Positions 24,771 through 34,311 of a stretch of DNA of 59,865 bases are shown piece after piece. Below the pieces are notes generated by a model that saw only the letters and a program-made list of their open reading frames with translations, was not told the origin of the DNA and ran no database searches. The stretch is taken from contig JBHOQW010000259.1 of assembly GCA_042408665.1 (NCBI GenBank), forward strand, positions 1-59,865. Direction: 5' to 3'. The position numbers and the translations under genes are program-made. Source of the DNA: CAUJGQ01 sp042408665 (GTDB taxonomy: Bacteria; Chloroflexota; Dehalococcoidia; CAUJGQ01). Position 1 is the first letter of the stretch, and each line of letters begins with the position of its first letter.

Positions 24771-26138
24771 GTGGACCTCCCCGCCGGTCTCGCCGTCGCC
24801 TGGTGCCTGCTCGCCACCGTCGCTTGCCTGGTGTGCTGGCTGCCGCCCATGCGCGCGCGCCTGGCGCGCGTACGCCGGCCCTGGCTGTGGGCCGCGGCCG
24901 TGGCGGTGGTGGTGCGCATCGTGCCGGCCGCCCTGCCGCTGCCGGCCACGGCGCTGGTGCGCTGGGACATGGAGTCCTACCGCCTGGTGGCAGCCGCCGT
25001 GGCTCACCATCGGGATGTCTACGATCTGCCCGGACGCTATCCGTACCTGCCCCTGCACCTCTACCTGCTCGCCGGGGCCGGCTGGCTGGCCAAGCATACC
25101 GGCCTGCCGTTTGAGTTCGCGGTTAAGCTGCCGGCAATCGCAGCCGACGCTTCCCTGGCGGCGATGGTCGCCTGGGCAGCGGCCGCCCAGGGACGGCGGT
25201 ACAGCGCACCAGCCCTGGCGATGGTGTACGCGCTCAACCCCCTCAGCCTGCTGGTCACGGCCTACCACGGCCAGTTCGATGCCATCCCGGCCGCCCTGCT
25301 CATCGGCAGCCGTGCCGTGCTGGCCGTGCACCCGCGCCGCTGGACGGCGCCACTGGCGGGGCTCCTCCTGGGCCTGGCCGTGGCGGAGAAGACGTGGCCC
25401 GCGCTGGTGGCGCCGCTCTTGCTGGTGCGCATACGTGGGGTGCGACAGCAGGTGCTGTTCGCGACCTGCGCCGCGCTGCCGGTGCTGCTGTGTCTGGCGT
25501 TGTACCAGGTGCGCGTCCCGGGCGGCACCCTGCGCGCCCTGCACACCTCGCTGACGTACCAGGGGTACCTGGGCACCTGGGGCTTCAGCGAGCTGCTCGT
25601 GCGGGTCACCGGCTCACGTGAGGCGGGCATCGCGCGGGCGGCACGGCTCGGGCCGTGGGTGATGCTCGGAGCGCTGGCGCTCAGCTACATGGCCGCGCTC
25701 CGCCTGCGGCGCGACAGCGACCGCATCGCCCTGGTGATCGGCGCCGTCTACGCCGCGGCGTCGGGCTGGGGGGTGCACTGGCTGTCATGGCTGGTACCAG
25801 TGGCCCTCATCGGCGCCCGCCGGTGGGCGGCCGCCTACCTGGGCGCCGCCGGTGCCTACGTGACCGCGGTCTACCTGGGGTTCGGCGGCATCACGTGGGG
25901 GTTTGCCTGGTTCACAGACAGCCTGGCGCCCATCGCCTGGGCGCGGGTCGGCGGTCTGTGCCTGTGGGCGGCGATCAGCGCGGGCACCGCCGGCTGCTGC
26001 GTGAACATCCTGTGGCGGGCCTGGAGCCCGCCGCTCCGCGTGGTGCTGACAGGCCGACGGGCGCTGGGGCTTCGGCTTCCTGCCCTCCAACCGGGCCTCA
26101 CCAGAGAGACCCAATCCGGGGTGGAGGCGATCCCGTAG
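24771..26138 (+). CDS. GT-C type membrane glycosyltransferase (polyprenol-phosphate-sugar dependent)
   Basis: 455 aa with about 10-12 transmembrane helices. The first large outer loop has RWDMESYRL, where GT-C enzymes keep their catalytic Asp, and YHGQFDAIPAALLIG resembles the PIG-M/GT87 (DUF2029) mannosyltransferase motif. It would use a lipid-phosphate sugar donor outside the membrane to decorate a glycan. The start is GTG 24771 with GGAGTGACAG before it. It is the last plus-strand gene of this string; a minus-strand glycosyltransferase converges on it. Confidence 0.78.
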   Translation: MDLPAGLAVAWCLLATVACLVCWLPPMRARLARVRRPWLWAAAVAVVVRIVPAALPLPATALVRWDMESYRLVAAAVAHHRDVYDLPGRYPYLPLHLYLLAGAGWLAKHTGLPFEFAVKLPAIAADASLAAMVAWAAAAQGRRYSAPALAMVYALNPLSLLVTAYHGQFDAIPAALLIGSRAVLAVHPRRWTAPLAGLLLGLAVAEKTWPALVAPLLLVRIRGVRQQVLFATCAALPVLLCLALYQVRVPGGTLRALHTSLTYQGYLGTWGFSELLVRVTGSREAGIARAARLGPWVMLGALALSYMAALRLRRDSDRIALVIGAVYAAASGWGVHWLSWLVPVALIGARRWAAAYLGAAGAYVTAVYLGFGGITWGFAWFTDSLAPIAWARVGGLCLWAAISAGTAGCCVNILWRAWSPPLRVVLTGRRALGLRLPALQPGLTRETQSGVEAIP

Positions 26139-26239
26139 CCAACCGGCAGCCCGTTGGGACCCGGCGTGACCCGCTCCGCGGCAGCGGGCGGCCAAGCGCA
26201 GCGAGGCCGGGTGAGGGTCGGCCCCGCGCGGCACGGCCC

Positions 26240-27169
26240 TCAGCCCCTCGCTTCCTGCCCCGCGCCACCCACCCCTCGCCCGCCCTGGCCACGCCGGCGG
26301 CGTCGGCCCTTGCTCGCGACCATGAGGCCAAGCTGCAGGGCGCAGCGCGCCACGATACCGCCGGCTACCAGCGCGTCCAGGGGCGGATTGCGCCGCAGGT
26401 ACCGCCGGTAATAGCGCCACATGCCGCGGTGTCGGGCGATGAGGGCGCGCGCCGGCGCCGTGGATGAGCTACCGCCGATGCGGTGCTCTACCACGGCATC
26501 AGGGAGGTAGACCACGCGCAGGCCGGCGTCGTGCACCCGCCGGCAGAGGTCCACATCCTCCATGGCGAAGAAGTACCCCTCGTCGAACCCACCGACACGC
26601 TCCAGCGCCGCCCGGGAGATCATCATCGCGGCGCCGGAAACCCAGTCCACGTCGCGCGTGCAGGCGTGGTCCCAGTCGCTCATCAGGTAGGCCGCCGAGA
26701 AGCGGTTATGAGGCAACAGGCGCGTGAGCAGGGAATAGCGGTTGAACAGGCCCGTCCAGAGGGTCGGAAACCGCCGGCAGGAGAGTTGGAGCGAGCCGTC
26801 CGGATTGACCAGTTTGGGCGCCACGATACCGACATCCGGGTGGGTATGCAGGTAGCGCAGGAGCGTGACCGCCGCGTCGGGCATGACGCGGGTGTCCGGG
26901 TTGAGCAAGAAAACCGCGTCCGCCCGAGCGGCACGGATGCCGGCGTTGGCGCCCGCGGCGAAGCCGTCGTTGCGCGCCTGTCGCAGCACGCGCACGTTGG
27001 CGAACTCGCATGTCAGCGCCTCCACCCCTCGTTCGCGGGAGGCGTTGTCCACCACCACCGCCTCCCACGCCAGTCCCCGTGCCCCTTCGCCCAGGGAGGC
27101 CAGGCAGCGACGGACGTAGGCCAGGGTGTTGTAGTTGACGATCACCACCGAGAGGTCGAGGGCGGCCAT
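26240..27169 (-). CDS. family 2 glycosyltransferase (rhamnosyltransferase-like)
   Basis: 309 aa GT-A protein. DLSVVIVNYNTLAYVRRCL opens the nucleotide-binding fold; LLNPDTRV carries the DxD-equivalent metal site; SGAAMMISRAALERVGGFDEGYFFAMEDVDLCRR is the acceptor/catalytic block with the ED pair. This pattern is typical of WbbL-like rhamnosyltransferases. ATG 27169 has GGAGGGCG before it. The C-terminus ends in a basic, Gly/Arg-rich tail. It is the last of five minus-strand genes (from 31884) that encode glycan assembly. Confidence 0.88.
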   Translation of the reverse strand: MAALDLSVVIVNYNTLAYVRRCLASLGEGARGLAWEAVVVDNASRERGVEALTCEFANVRVLRQARNDGFAAGANAGIRAARADAVFLLNPDTRVMPDAAVTLLRYLHTHPDVGIVAPKLVNPDGSLQLSCRRFPTLWTGLFNRYSLLTRLLPHNRFSAAYLMSDWDHACTRDVDWVSGAAMMISRAALERVGGFDEGYFFAMEDVDLCRRVHDAGLRVVYLPDAVVEHRIGGSSSTAPARALIARHRGMWRYYRRYLRRNPPLDALVAGGIVARCALQLGLMVASKGRRRRRGQGGRGVGGAGQEARG

Positions 27170-27213
27170 CGCCCTCCAGGCTATCCGGCCACGGGGAGCG
27201 CGGGCAACGGCCG

Positions 27214-28353
27214 TCAGCGCGCCCGTGCCCACCGGTACACGGCCAGCGTCTCACGCGCTGTCCGCGCCCACGAGTAGCGTGCCGCCTGGGCCAGCCCGCG
27301 GTGCCGTAGTTCCTCGCGCAGCGCCGTGTCGGTCAGCACCCGCGCCAGGGCGGTGGCGATGGCGCGCGCGTCCCCCGGCGGGGCGTAGAGAGCGGCCTCG
27401 CCGAGCACCTCCGGCATGGCCGGGCGGTCGGACGCTACCACCGGCGTGCCGCAGGCCATCGCCTCCAGCGGTGGCAGGCCGAACCCCTCCCGCCAGGAGG
27501 GGAACACAAACGCTTCGGCCAGGTTGTAGAGCAGCGGTAGATCGGCCTCCGCCACATAGCCGAGGTAACGCACCCTGTCCGAAACGCCGAGCGCGGCTGC
27601 CAAATGTTCGGGCGCGGCGTCGCCCCAACCGCGCTGGCCGGCGATCACCAGCGCGTGGGGCAGGTCCCAGCGACGCAGCCACGTGAGGGCACGCAGGAGG
27701 GCGATGCGGTTTTTGCCCGGCTCCAGCGTGCCCACACTCAGGACAAACCGTTCGGGCAGGCGCAGACGCCGTCGCGCCTCGTCGAGCAGGGTCCGGTTCT
27801 CGATGGGCCGCATGCCAGGCGGTGCCGCCTCTGGTACGACGAACACCCGTCCCGGCGGGCCGCCGTAGAGGCGCAGGAAGTCCGCCGCGACCGAGCGCGT
27901 GGGCACGATCACCGCATCGGCCAGGCGCGCCGCCAGGGCCGTGACCACGTGCATATACAGACGCCGGGCCGGCGTGTACCGGCGGGGCAGCAGCCGGAAG
28001 GTCACGTCGTGCACCGTCACCACCGTTCGCCATCCCGACCGCAGGAGGGGAAGCGAGTGGTGCGGAGAGTGGAACAGGTCCACCCGTGCCCGGCGCAGGG
28101 CCATCGGCAGCGCGCTCTGCTCCCACAACGTGCGCCGGACCCGTCCCACCAGCGCCGCGGTGCACACCATGACACGGGTGCCGCAGGCCAGGTCGGCGAA
28201 CGCCCCATACCGGTCGAACACCAGCAGCGCGTCGCCGTCCGGCAGGGTCTCGGCCAAGGCACGCGTGAGGTAATAGGTGTAGACGCCGGCTCCGGCGCGC
28301 CGGGCGGGCATCGCGGTGGCGTCAACGGCGATGTGCATGGGTCGGTTCCGCAT
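27214..28353 (-). CDS. family 4 glycosyltransferase (GT-B)
   Basis: 379 aa. N-terminal MHIAVDATAMPARRAGAGVY, then TVHDVTF, the donor-domain opening RFVLSVGTLEPGKN, and the retaining GT4 signature EGFGLPPLEAMACGTPVV with its two glutamates (E-x7-E). It probably adds a mannose- or glucose-type sugar from an NDP donor. Start ATG 28353 overlaps the stop of the upstream glycosyltransferase as TGATG, indicating translational coupling; Met6 of that frame is a possible later start. It is cytoplasmic or peripheral at the membrane. Confidence 0.9.
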   Translation of the reverse strand: MRNRPMHIAVDATAMPARRAGAGVYTYYLTRALAETLPDGDALLVFDRYGAFADLACGTRVMVCTAALVGRVRRTLWEQSALPMALRRARVDLFHSPHHSLPLLRSGWRTVVTVHDVTFRLLPRRYTPARRLYMHVVTALAARLADAVIVPTRSVAADFLRLYGGPPGRVFVVPEAAPPGMRPIENRTLLDEARRRLRLPERFVLSVGTLEPGKNRIALLRALTWLRRWDLPHALVIAGQRGWGDAAPEHLAAALGVSDRVRYLGYVAEADLPLLYNLAEAFVFPSWREGFGLPPLEAMACGTPVVASDRPAMPEVLGEAALYAPPGDARAIATALARVLTDTALREELRHRGLAQAARYSWARTARETLAVYRWARAR

Positions 28354-29351
28354 CACGGTGATGGGCACGCCGGTGGCGGGAAGGTGCGGCCCATGCGGCC
28401 GCGGTAGGCGTCGAGCCAGCCGCGTAGCATGGCGGCCGCCAGGTCACCGCGTCCGGCGCCCGCATACTGGGCCGCCCGCAACAGCCGTGTCACGGCGAAA
28501 TCCAGGCTGAAGCGCAGAAATCCCACCCGGGAGGCATGACGTCGCATGAGCGCCGCCCGGTTGCGCGTGGCGTAGTAGAGCTTGAACGGCGTCTCCCCGC
28601 CGCCGCTGGACGCCGACTTGCGATGGTAGACGGTCGCCGCCGGCACATACCAGATGCGGTAGCCGGCCGAGCGGGCGCGCAGGATGAAGTCAAAATCCTC
28701 GTAGTACATGAACAGCCGCTCGTCCAGCAGGCCGACGTGGCGGAACACCGCCGCCGGGGCCAGCAGACAGCACAGGCTGGCCATCGTCACCTCCCGCTCG
28801 CGCGACAACTCCGGGGGGCATGGTCGTCCGAACACCCAGTGACGCCACACGCCACGCCGCAGGTCAAACTCGCCGACGGTGTCATCCATGAGCCCCGCCG
28901 TGCCCCGGAGCAGGACCCGCGGCGCCACCAGCGTGCGCGGCCCGGCGCGGGCCATGAGCGCGTTCACCAGGTCCGAAGGGAAAACCGTATCGTTGTTGAG
29001 CAGCAGCACGTAGGGGAAGCCGCGCGCCAGCGCCCAGCGGATACCCAGATTAGCGCCGCCGGTGAAGCCAAGGTTGTCCGCGCAGCGGATGAGCACCGCC
29101 TGTGGGGCAAGGCGCGCGATGAGGTCCGGCGAGCCGTCGCGGGAGGCGCAATCCACCACAACAAGCCGCACGGCCGGGTACTCCAGCGCCGCCACCGAGC
29201 GCAGGAACTCGCCGATGAACCGCCCGCCGTTGTAGTTGACCGTGACGATCGCCACCGGCGGCCGCGCGCACCCACTCGCCGCGGCGCTGCTGCCGTCCTC
29301 CACCCCCGGGATGCCGGCCAGCTCCTGAGCGACCTCGTCACCTGGCGCCAC
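28353..29351 (-). CDS. family 2 glycosyltransferase
   Basis: 332 aa GT-A protein. VAIVTVNYNGGRFIGEFLRS after a 30-residue leader, LLNNDTVF as the metal site, and MYYEDFDFILRARSAGYRIW as the catalytic ED block. It resembles the rhamnosyltransferase-like gene at 26240 in plan but is not a close copy. The GTG start at 29351 with GGGAGG upstream overlaps the previous gene by 14 nt, so the two are coupled. It acts on the inner membrane face. Confidence 0.87.
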   Translation of the reverse strand: MAPGDEVAQELAGIPGVEDGSSAAASGCARPPVAIVTVNYNGGRFIGEFLRSVAALEYPAVRLVVVDCASRDGSPDLIARLAPQAVLIRCADNLGFTGGANLGIRWALARGFPYVLLLNNDTVFPSDLVNALMARAGPRTLVAPRVLLRGTAGLMDDTVGEFDLRRGVWRHWVFGRPCPPELSREREVTMASLCCLLAPAAVFRHVGLLDERLFMYYEDFDFILRARSAGYRIWYVPAATVYHRKSASSGGGETPFKLYYATRNRAALMRRHASRVGFLRFSLDFAVTRLLRAAQYAGAGRGDLAAAMLRGWLDAYRGRMGRTFPPPACPSP

Positions 29352-31884
29352 GCTCCGCCTCCCAGCGCTGCAGGTGCTCCTGCCACCGCGGGTAGTCCAC
29401 GGGCAGGGCGTCCAACCAGTCGCCGCGGGTGATGATCGGTACCGGCTCGTGCCGGAGGAACGTGAACCGGAACATCTGAAACGGCAGGTAGAAGCGGGTG
29501 ATCGCCGTTCGCTCCAGCAACCGCCGTTGCAGGGTCACCACCGCCGCGGGCACCTGCCCGGTCGGGAAGGACTGGCCCAGCGCGTCACCCGCGCGTACGT
29601 CGCCCAGGTAGGCGGCGGCCATCCACTCCCGCCGCGCGGCCGCCGATCGACCCGCCGCCGCGTACCAGTCGCCCAGGGCGGCGCGGGCGTCGGCGGAGTC
29701 GGGCTGGCGGGCGGCGGCAGCCTGTAAGACCGTGCCCGCTTCCTTCACCTGGCCCGCCGCGAGCAACAGCCGCCCCAACGCCACCTGCGGGGAGACGTCG
29801 TCCGGGGCGCCGGCGGCCGCCGTGCGCACCTGCTGAAGGTCCGCCGAGGCGCGACCGCTCAGCACGCGGATGGCCGTGCGGCGCGCCTCGGCCGCGGCGC
29901 CGGGGCCGGTGATCTCTTCCACACGCGCCAGCGCCCGGTCGACGATCGTGTCGTAGTGCGCCTGCCGGAAGGCATCATCGCGCCAGAAGGGGGTGAGCGC
30001 CAGCGTTGGGTCGAGCACCAGCAGACCGGCGTAGGTCTCGATCGCCTCCGCTGCATCGCCTGTCTGCTGCACCAGCACGGCGTAGGCAAGCCGGAGGAGC
30101 GGATCACCGCGGGTGAGCGGCCGCAGCACCTCGGCCGCCGCCCGGGCACCAGCGCGATCGCCGGCGTTGAGGCGCAGGGCCGCGAGGTCCACCAGGGCGG
30201 CGCCGTTGCGCGGGTGCAGGCGCAGCGCGCGTTCGTAGGCGGCGATGGCCGCCGCCCGATCGGCCGTGTCACCGCGTTCGAGATAGCGCGCGGCCAGCGC
30301 GGCGCCGAGCTGGAAGTGATAGGCGGCAAAGGACGGGTCTCGCACCGCGGCGCGGGCAGCGTCCGTCACGGCCGCGTCGAAGCGGCCGGCCGCCGCCGCC
30401 TGGGTGCTGCGCTCGTGCGCCGCCGCCGCACGGTCGACCTGCCACCACCACGGGATGAGCGCCAGCCCGCCGGCAAGCAGGAGCAAGGGCACGGCCCGCC
30501 GCGCCGCGCGGACGAACCGCCGGGTCGTGCCGTCAACCCGTGCCCCCTCCACCGCAGCGGTAGCGGGAAGCTCGCGCAGGGCCAGCGCGAGCGGGACGGC
30601 CAGCACCAGCAGCACCTCAGGGAACAGATGCGGCGACTCGGCCAGGCCGTCCACGAGAAAGGCGGCGAGGGCGCCGGCCGCCACCGCGCTGGTCCGCCGT
30701 CGCTCGGCTTCCCCCGACCGGTAAGCCCGCAGCAGCACCGCCGCCGTGGCGGCCAAGGCTAGGGCACCCGCCCCCAGGCCGAGGAGGCCGTAGTCGGCCG
30801 CTACCTGCACGACCAGGTTGTGGCTGTGCACCGCCGCGAACGGGTAGGCACCGCCGTGCTCCGCGTAGCGGGAGACGTACTGACCGGGTCCGACGCCGGT
30901 GAGCGGGTTCTCGCGGAACAGCGCCAGGCCCACGCGGCGCATGTCCGCTCGCGGATCGAGCGAGTCGCGGAACAGCCATGCCGGCCGCACGTGCCCGGCG
31001 GCAAATAGGGCGAGCGCCAGGGCCACCAGCGCTCCGCCCAGCCCCAGCGCCAGCGCGGCCCGGCGCCACCGCCGGCCGGACAGCAGGCCCAAGCCGGTCA
31101 CCGCCGCGCCGGCCAGGGCGGCGACCCACGCCGTGCGCGAGAGGGTGAAAAACAGCGCCGCGAGCAGTAGCGCCACCGTCACGGCGGCCGGCCAACGCTC
31201 CCAGCGCCGGCCGGCGAGCGCCCCCAGGGCCAGGGGCAACCCCACGGCGAAGGCCGCGCCCAAGATGTTGGGGTGGCTGCCCACCCCCTGCACGCGCGGC
31301 ATCGTGGGCGGAAGCAACGTCGTGCGACTGACATGGCCATCCACGGCGCGCACCAGAGCCAACCACTCCTGCCACTGCCGGTAGACCGAGGCCAGAGCGA
31401 ACAGGGCGGCCACCGCCAGCGCCAGCACGGCGCCCCGGCGCAGCGCGGCCGGCGGCGCCAAACGTGGATCGGCAAGCACAAGGAACAGCGGCAGCACCGG
31501 TGCCACCGGCAGCGCCGCCTCCAGGCTCAGTCGCCGGTCTGAGGAGCCCAGCACCCCGGCCGTGCCGGCCAGGGCCAGCGCCAGCAGGGGCAGGTCCAGC
31601 GGCGTGCCTGTAGGCAAGCGCCGCCTGCAGAGCAGCCAGACGGCGGAGCAAAGCAACGCCCCGCCGATGACTATTTGGCGACGGACCTCGTTGGCGTACA
31701 CGTGCCGGGCAAAGGGAGCGAGGGGCGTCAGGAGGAAGTAGGCAAGCAGGCCAGCGATAACCGGCGTGAGGAGCAGCGCGTACGCCGCGCGGGAACGGCT
31801 CGCTGCCGGCAGTGTGCTCGGCACGGCGGAGGAGGCAGCCGGTGCCTGTGCGGACGGACGCCGGGCGGCGTGCTGGTGGTGCAT
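29338..31884 (-). CDS. O-antigen ligase/polymerase (Wzy_C) fused to TPR repeats
   Basis: 848 aa. Residues 30-480 are about 12 transmembrane helices with the O-antigen ligase core: GVGSHPNILGAAFA in the middle and the large periplasmic loop TGVGPGQYVSRY...VHSHNLVVQVAADYGLLGLG, whose HSHN His is functionally important in WaaL/Wzy. From about 490 to the end there are tetratricopeptide repeats (such as AIAAYERALRLHPRNGAALVDLAALRLNAG in shorter units). It should polymerise or ligate lipid-linked glycan outside the cell membrane, with TPRs binding partner proteins. ATG 31884 has GGAG nearby; the earlier in-frame start is weaker. No chain-length regulator (Wzz) is seen in the window. Confidence 0.87.
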   Translation of the reverse strand: MHHQHAARRPSAQAPAASSAVPSTLPAASRSRAAYALLLTPVIAGLLAYFLLTPLAPFARHVYANEVRRQIVIGGALLCSAVWLLCRRRLPTGTPLDLPLLALALAGTAGVLGSSDRRLSLEAALPVAPVLPLFLVLADPRLAPPAALRRGAVLALAVAALFALASVYRQWQEWLALVRAVDGHVSRTTLLPPTMPRVQGVGSHPNILGAAFAVGLPLALGALAGRRWERWPAAVTVALLLAALFFTLSRTAWVAALAGAAVTGLGLLSGRRWRRAALALGLGGALVALALALFAAGHVRPAWLFRDSLDPRADMRRVGLALFRENPLTGVGPGQYVSRYAEHGGAYPFAAVHSHNLVVQVAADYGLLGLGAGALALAATAAVLLRAYRSGEAERRRTSAVAAGALAAFLVDGLAESPHLFPEVLLVLAVPLALALRELPATAAVEGARVDGTTRRFVRAARRAVPLLLLAGGLALIPWWWQVDRAAAAHERSTQAAAAGRFDAAVTDAARAAVRDPSFAAYHFQLGAALAARYLERGDTADRAAAIAAYERALRLHPRNGAALVDLAALRLNAGDRAGARAAAEVLRPLTRGDPLLRLAYAVLVQQTGDAAEAIETYAGLLVLDPTLALTPFWRDDAFRQAHYDTIVDRALARVEEITGPGAAAEARRTAIRVLSGRASADLQQVRTAAAGAPDDVSPQVALGRLLLAAGQVKEAGTVLQAAAARQPDSADARAALGDWYAAAGRSAAARREWMAAAYLGDVRAGDALGQSFPTGQVPAAVVTLQRRLLERTAITRFYLPFQMFRFTFLRHEPVPIITRGDWLDALPVDYPRWQEHLQRWEAERGAR

Positions 31885-31939
31885 GACGCTCCGAGTATAC
31901 GGCCTTGCCCTGGGTGCCACGCCAGCACGGCGGGCCGCG

Positions 31940-33184
31940 TCAAACGGGCGCGGAGACGGCCCGACGCTCCTCCACGCGCACCGTGCCCACGAGGCCGAGC
32001 GGTGAGGCCACGGGCGGGTGCCGGCCCTCGACCGCGCCGCGGAGCTGGCCGCAGCCGGCGGCGATGTCTACGCCCTTCTCCACCCGTACCGTGCAATTGA
32101 TGCCGCGCTCGCGCAGCTCACGCTCGAAGGCCAGCACGCGCGATCGGCGCGAGCGGCGGGTGGCGGGGTTGGCGGTGGGGTTGAGCGGGATGAGGTTGAC
32201 GTGGCAGCACAGCCCGCGCAGGCGCTCGGCCAGGCGACGGGCCTGTTCTACCGCGTCGTTCACGCCGTCGATCAGCACGTACTCCACGCTGAAGCGGCGG
32301 CCGGTGGCGTCGGACCACTCCTGGGCGGCGGCCAGCATCTGTGCGATGGTGAAGCGGGTGGTAGGCACCAGGGTGCGGCGGAGGTCGTCGTCGGGCGCGT
32401 GCAGTGAGAGGGCCAGGCCGACTTGCAGCCCCTCCGCCGCCAGCTTGCGGATGGCGGGCACCAGGCCAACGGTGGAGAGCGTCATGTGGCGCGCACCCAG
32501 GCCGAACTGGTCCGGGTGCTGGAGGGCACGCACGGCACGCAGCGTCTGGGTGTAGTTAGCCAGCGGCTCGCCCATACCCATGAACACCTGGTTAGTGACC
32601 CGCTCCCCCTCCGCGGCCAGCTCGCGCGCGAAGTGCAGCACCTGCGCCACGATCTCACCGGCGGACAGGTTGCGCACGAAACCCTGCTGGCCGGTAGCAC
32701 AGAAGACGCACGCCATCGCGCAACCCGCCTGCGTGGACACGCACACCGTGTTGCGGGCCCGGCTGCGCTCCGTGGCCGGGTAGCGCATGAGCACCGTCTC
32801 TACCGTGACGCCGTCACGGAGGCGGAGCAGCGCCTTGCGCGTACTGCCGTCGGCGGAGGTGACCTCGGCAGCCACCTCCGGCACGTGGAACGGGAGTTCG
32901 GCCTGCAGGCGAGCGCGCAGCGCCGCGGGCAGGTCGGTCATGGCCTCATACGAGGTCACCAGGCGTCGATAGGCCCAGCGCAACACCTGGCGGGCGCGAT
33001 AGGGCGGCTCACCCCAGGCGGTGAGCAGGTCGCGCAGCTCATCGGGTGTGTAGTCCAGGAGATCGCGCGGGCGCACGGACGTATCCAGCGAGTCGCTTCC
33101 AAAGAAGCGATGTGACGAGGGCGTGTCCAGCTTCTTCGGCTTCAGTGTAGCAGACGTTACCCAGCGCGATGGTGGTGGCGTCAC
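31940..33184 (-). CDS. rlmN: 23S rRNA (adenine2503-C2)-methyltransferase RlmN
   Basis: Radical SAM methyltransferase that modifies A2503 of 23S rRNA and some tRNAs. The cluster motif is CAMACVFC (CxxxCxxC), GMGEPLANY and HAPDDDLR follow, and the C-terminal methylated Cys lies in AAGCGQLRG. An N-terminal HhH-like accessory region begins SVRPRDLLDYTPDELRDLL. GTG 33184 overlaps the fmt stop as GTGA and gives 414 aa, somewhat long at both ends; a later in-frame GTG is possible. The 70 codons upstream of it are antisense to nothing conserved and lie within fmt. Confidence 0.94.
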   Translation of the reverse strand: MTPPPSRWVTSATLKPKKLDTPSSHRFFGSDSLDTSVRPRDLLDYTPDELRDLLTAWGEPPYRARQVLRWAYRRLVTSYEAMTDLPAALRARLQAELPFHVPEVAAEVTSADGSTRKALLRLRDGVTVETVLMRYPATERSRARNTVCVSTQAGCAMACVFCATGQQGFVRNLSAGEIVAQVLHFARELAAEGERVTNQVFMGMGEPLANYTQTLRAVRALQHPDQFGLGARHMTLSTVGLVPAIRKLAAEGLQVGLALSLHAPDDDLRRTLVPTTRFTIAQMLAAAQEWSDATGRRFSVEYVLIDGVNDAVEQARRLAERLRGLCCHVNLIPLNPTANPATRRSRRSRVLAFERELRERGINCTVRVEKGVDIAAGCGQLRGAVEGRHPPVASPLGLVGTVRVEERRAVSAPV

Positions 33185-34149
33185 GTTCCCAAGCGGGCGC
33201 CGATCAGGCCCCGCTGGCCGCGCAGGAACTCCTCGGCGTACAGGACGCCCTTGCCGGCCCGTTGGACCTTGAGGGGGGCGAGGATGCCGGCACCGCACAC
33301 CACCCCAAAGGCCGGGCGCGGCCGCTCCGGTGGTACCGCTGCGCGCTGCTCGGCGGACAGGAGCACAACCGTACCCGGCACCTCGAGCCCGTCGGGTATC
33401 GGCCATGCCTCATGGATGCGCAGCATCTCACCGTGAAGGGTGGTGAAAGCGCCGGGCCACGGGTTAAAAGCCCGCACCCGCCGCCAGAGGTCCACGGCTG
33501 GGAGCGACCAGTCCAACCGCCCCATCTCCTTTTCGATGCGCGGCGCGTAGGTGGCCTGCGCTTCGTCCTGCGGTTCCGGGGTGATCTCACCGTGCAGCCA
33601 GCGGGGGAGCACCTCGCTGAGCAACTCGGCGCCCATGACACTCAAGCGCTCGCTCAGCGTGCCGGCCGTGTCGAAGTCCGAGATCGGTGTGGCGCGGCGG
33701 GCCAGGACCGGGCCGGTATCGAGCCCTTCATCGATCAGCATGATCGACACGCCGGTCTCGCGGTCGCCGGCCAGGATGGCGGCCTGCACCGGCGCGGCGC
33801 CGCGCCAGCGCGGCAGCAACGAGGCGTGGATGTTGAGTGCCCCATGGGGCGGGATCTCCAGGACGGCGCGGCGCAGAATCTGGCCGTAGGCGGCCACCAC
33901 GATCACGTCGGGCCGCAGGGCGCGCAGTTGCTCCACCGCCTCCTCGCGGCGCAGGCTGGGGGGTTGGAACACCGGCAGCCCGGCCTCCATGGCCACCTTC
34001 TTGACCGGCGGCGGGGTCAGCACCCGGCCGCGGCCGGCCTCACGGTCCGGCTGCGTGTACACGCCCACGATCTCGTAGCCGTCCGCGATGAGGCGGCGCA
34101 GAGCCGGCACCGCAAACTCCGGTGAGCCCATGAACACCACGCGCGTCAT
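33181..34149 (-). CDS. fmt: methionyl-tRNA formyltransferase
   Basis: 322 aa, normal for Fmt, which formylates initiator Met-tRNA with 10-formyl-THF. VVFMGSPEFAVPAL at the N-terminus, VVAAYGQILRR, and the signature NIHASLLPRWRGAAPVQ with the catalytic Asn, His and the later Asp in GLDTGPVL. The C-terminal RNA-binding domain contains RVRAFNPWPGAFT. ATG 34149 follows GGAGGCGGC. It is translationally coupled to rlmN downstream; no def (deformylase) is adjacent, although the two often pair. Confidence 0.96.
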   Translation of the reverse strand: MTRVVFMGSPEFAVPALRRLIADGYEIVGVYTQPDREAGRGRVLTPPPVKKVAMEAGLPVFQPPSLRREEAVEQLRALRPDVIVVAAYGQILRRAVLEIPPHGALNIHASLLPRWRGAAPVQAAILAGDRETGVSIMLIDEGLDTGPVLARRATPISDFDTAGTLSERLSVMGAELLSEVLPRWLHGEITPEPQDEAQATYAPRIEKEMGRLDWSLPAVDLWRRVRAFNPWPGAFTTLHGEMLRIHEAWPIPDGLEVPGTVVLLSAEQRAAVPPERPRPAFGVVCGAGILAPLKVQRAGKGVLYAEEFLRGQRGLIGARLGT

Positions 34150-34311
34150 GCCGCCTCCTGGCCTCCTGACACGTCAAACCGGCCACCCCTGCCATGGTAC
34201 CCGACGCGGTGGCTGTCGCCAGCGCGGTCACCGCCGGTTTGACCGTGCCCCGTGGACCGCCTACGATCTGGGCGCCCGGACGAAGCCGGGGGCCATAGGG
34301 TGAGGCATGCG

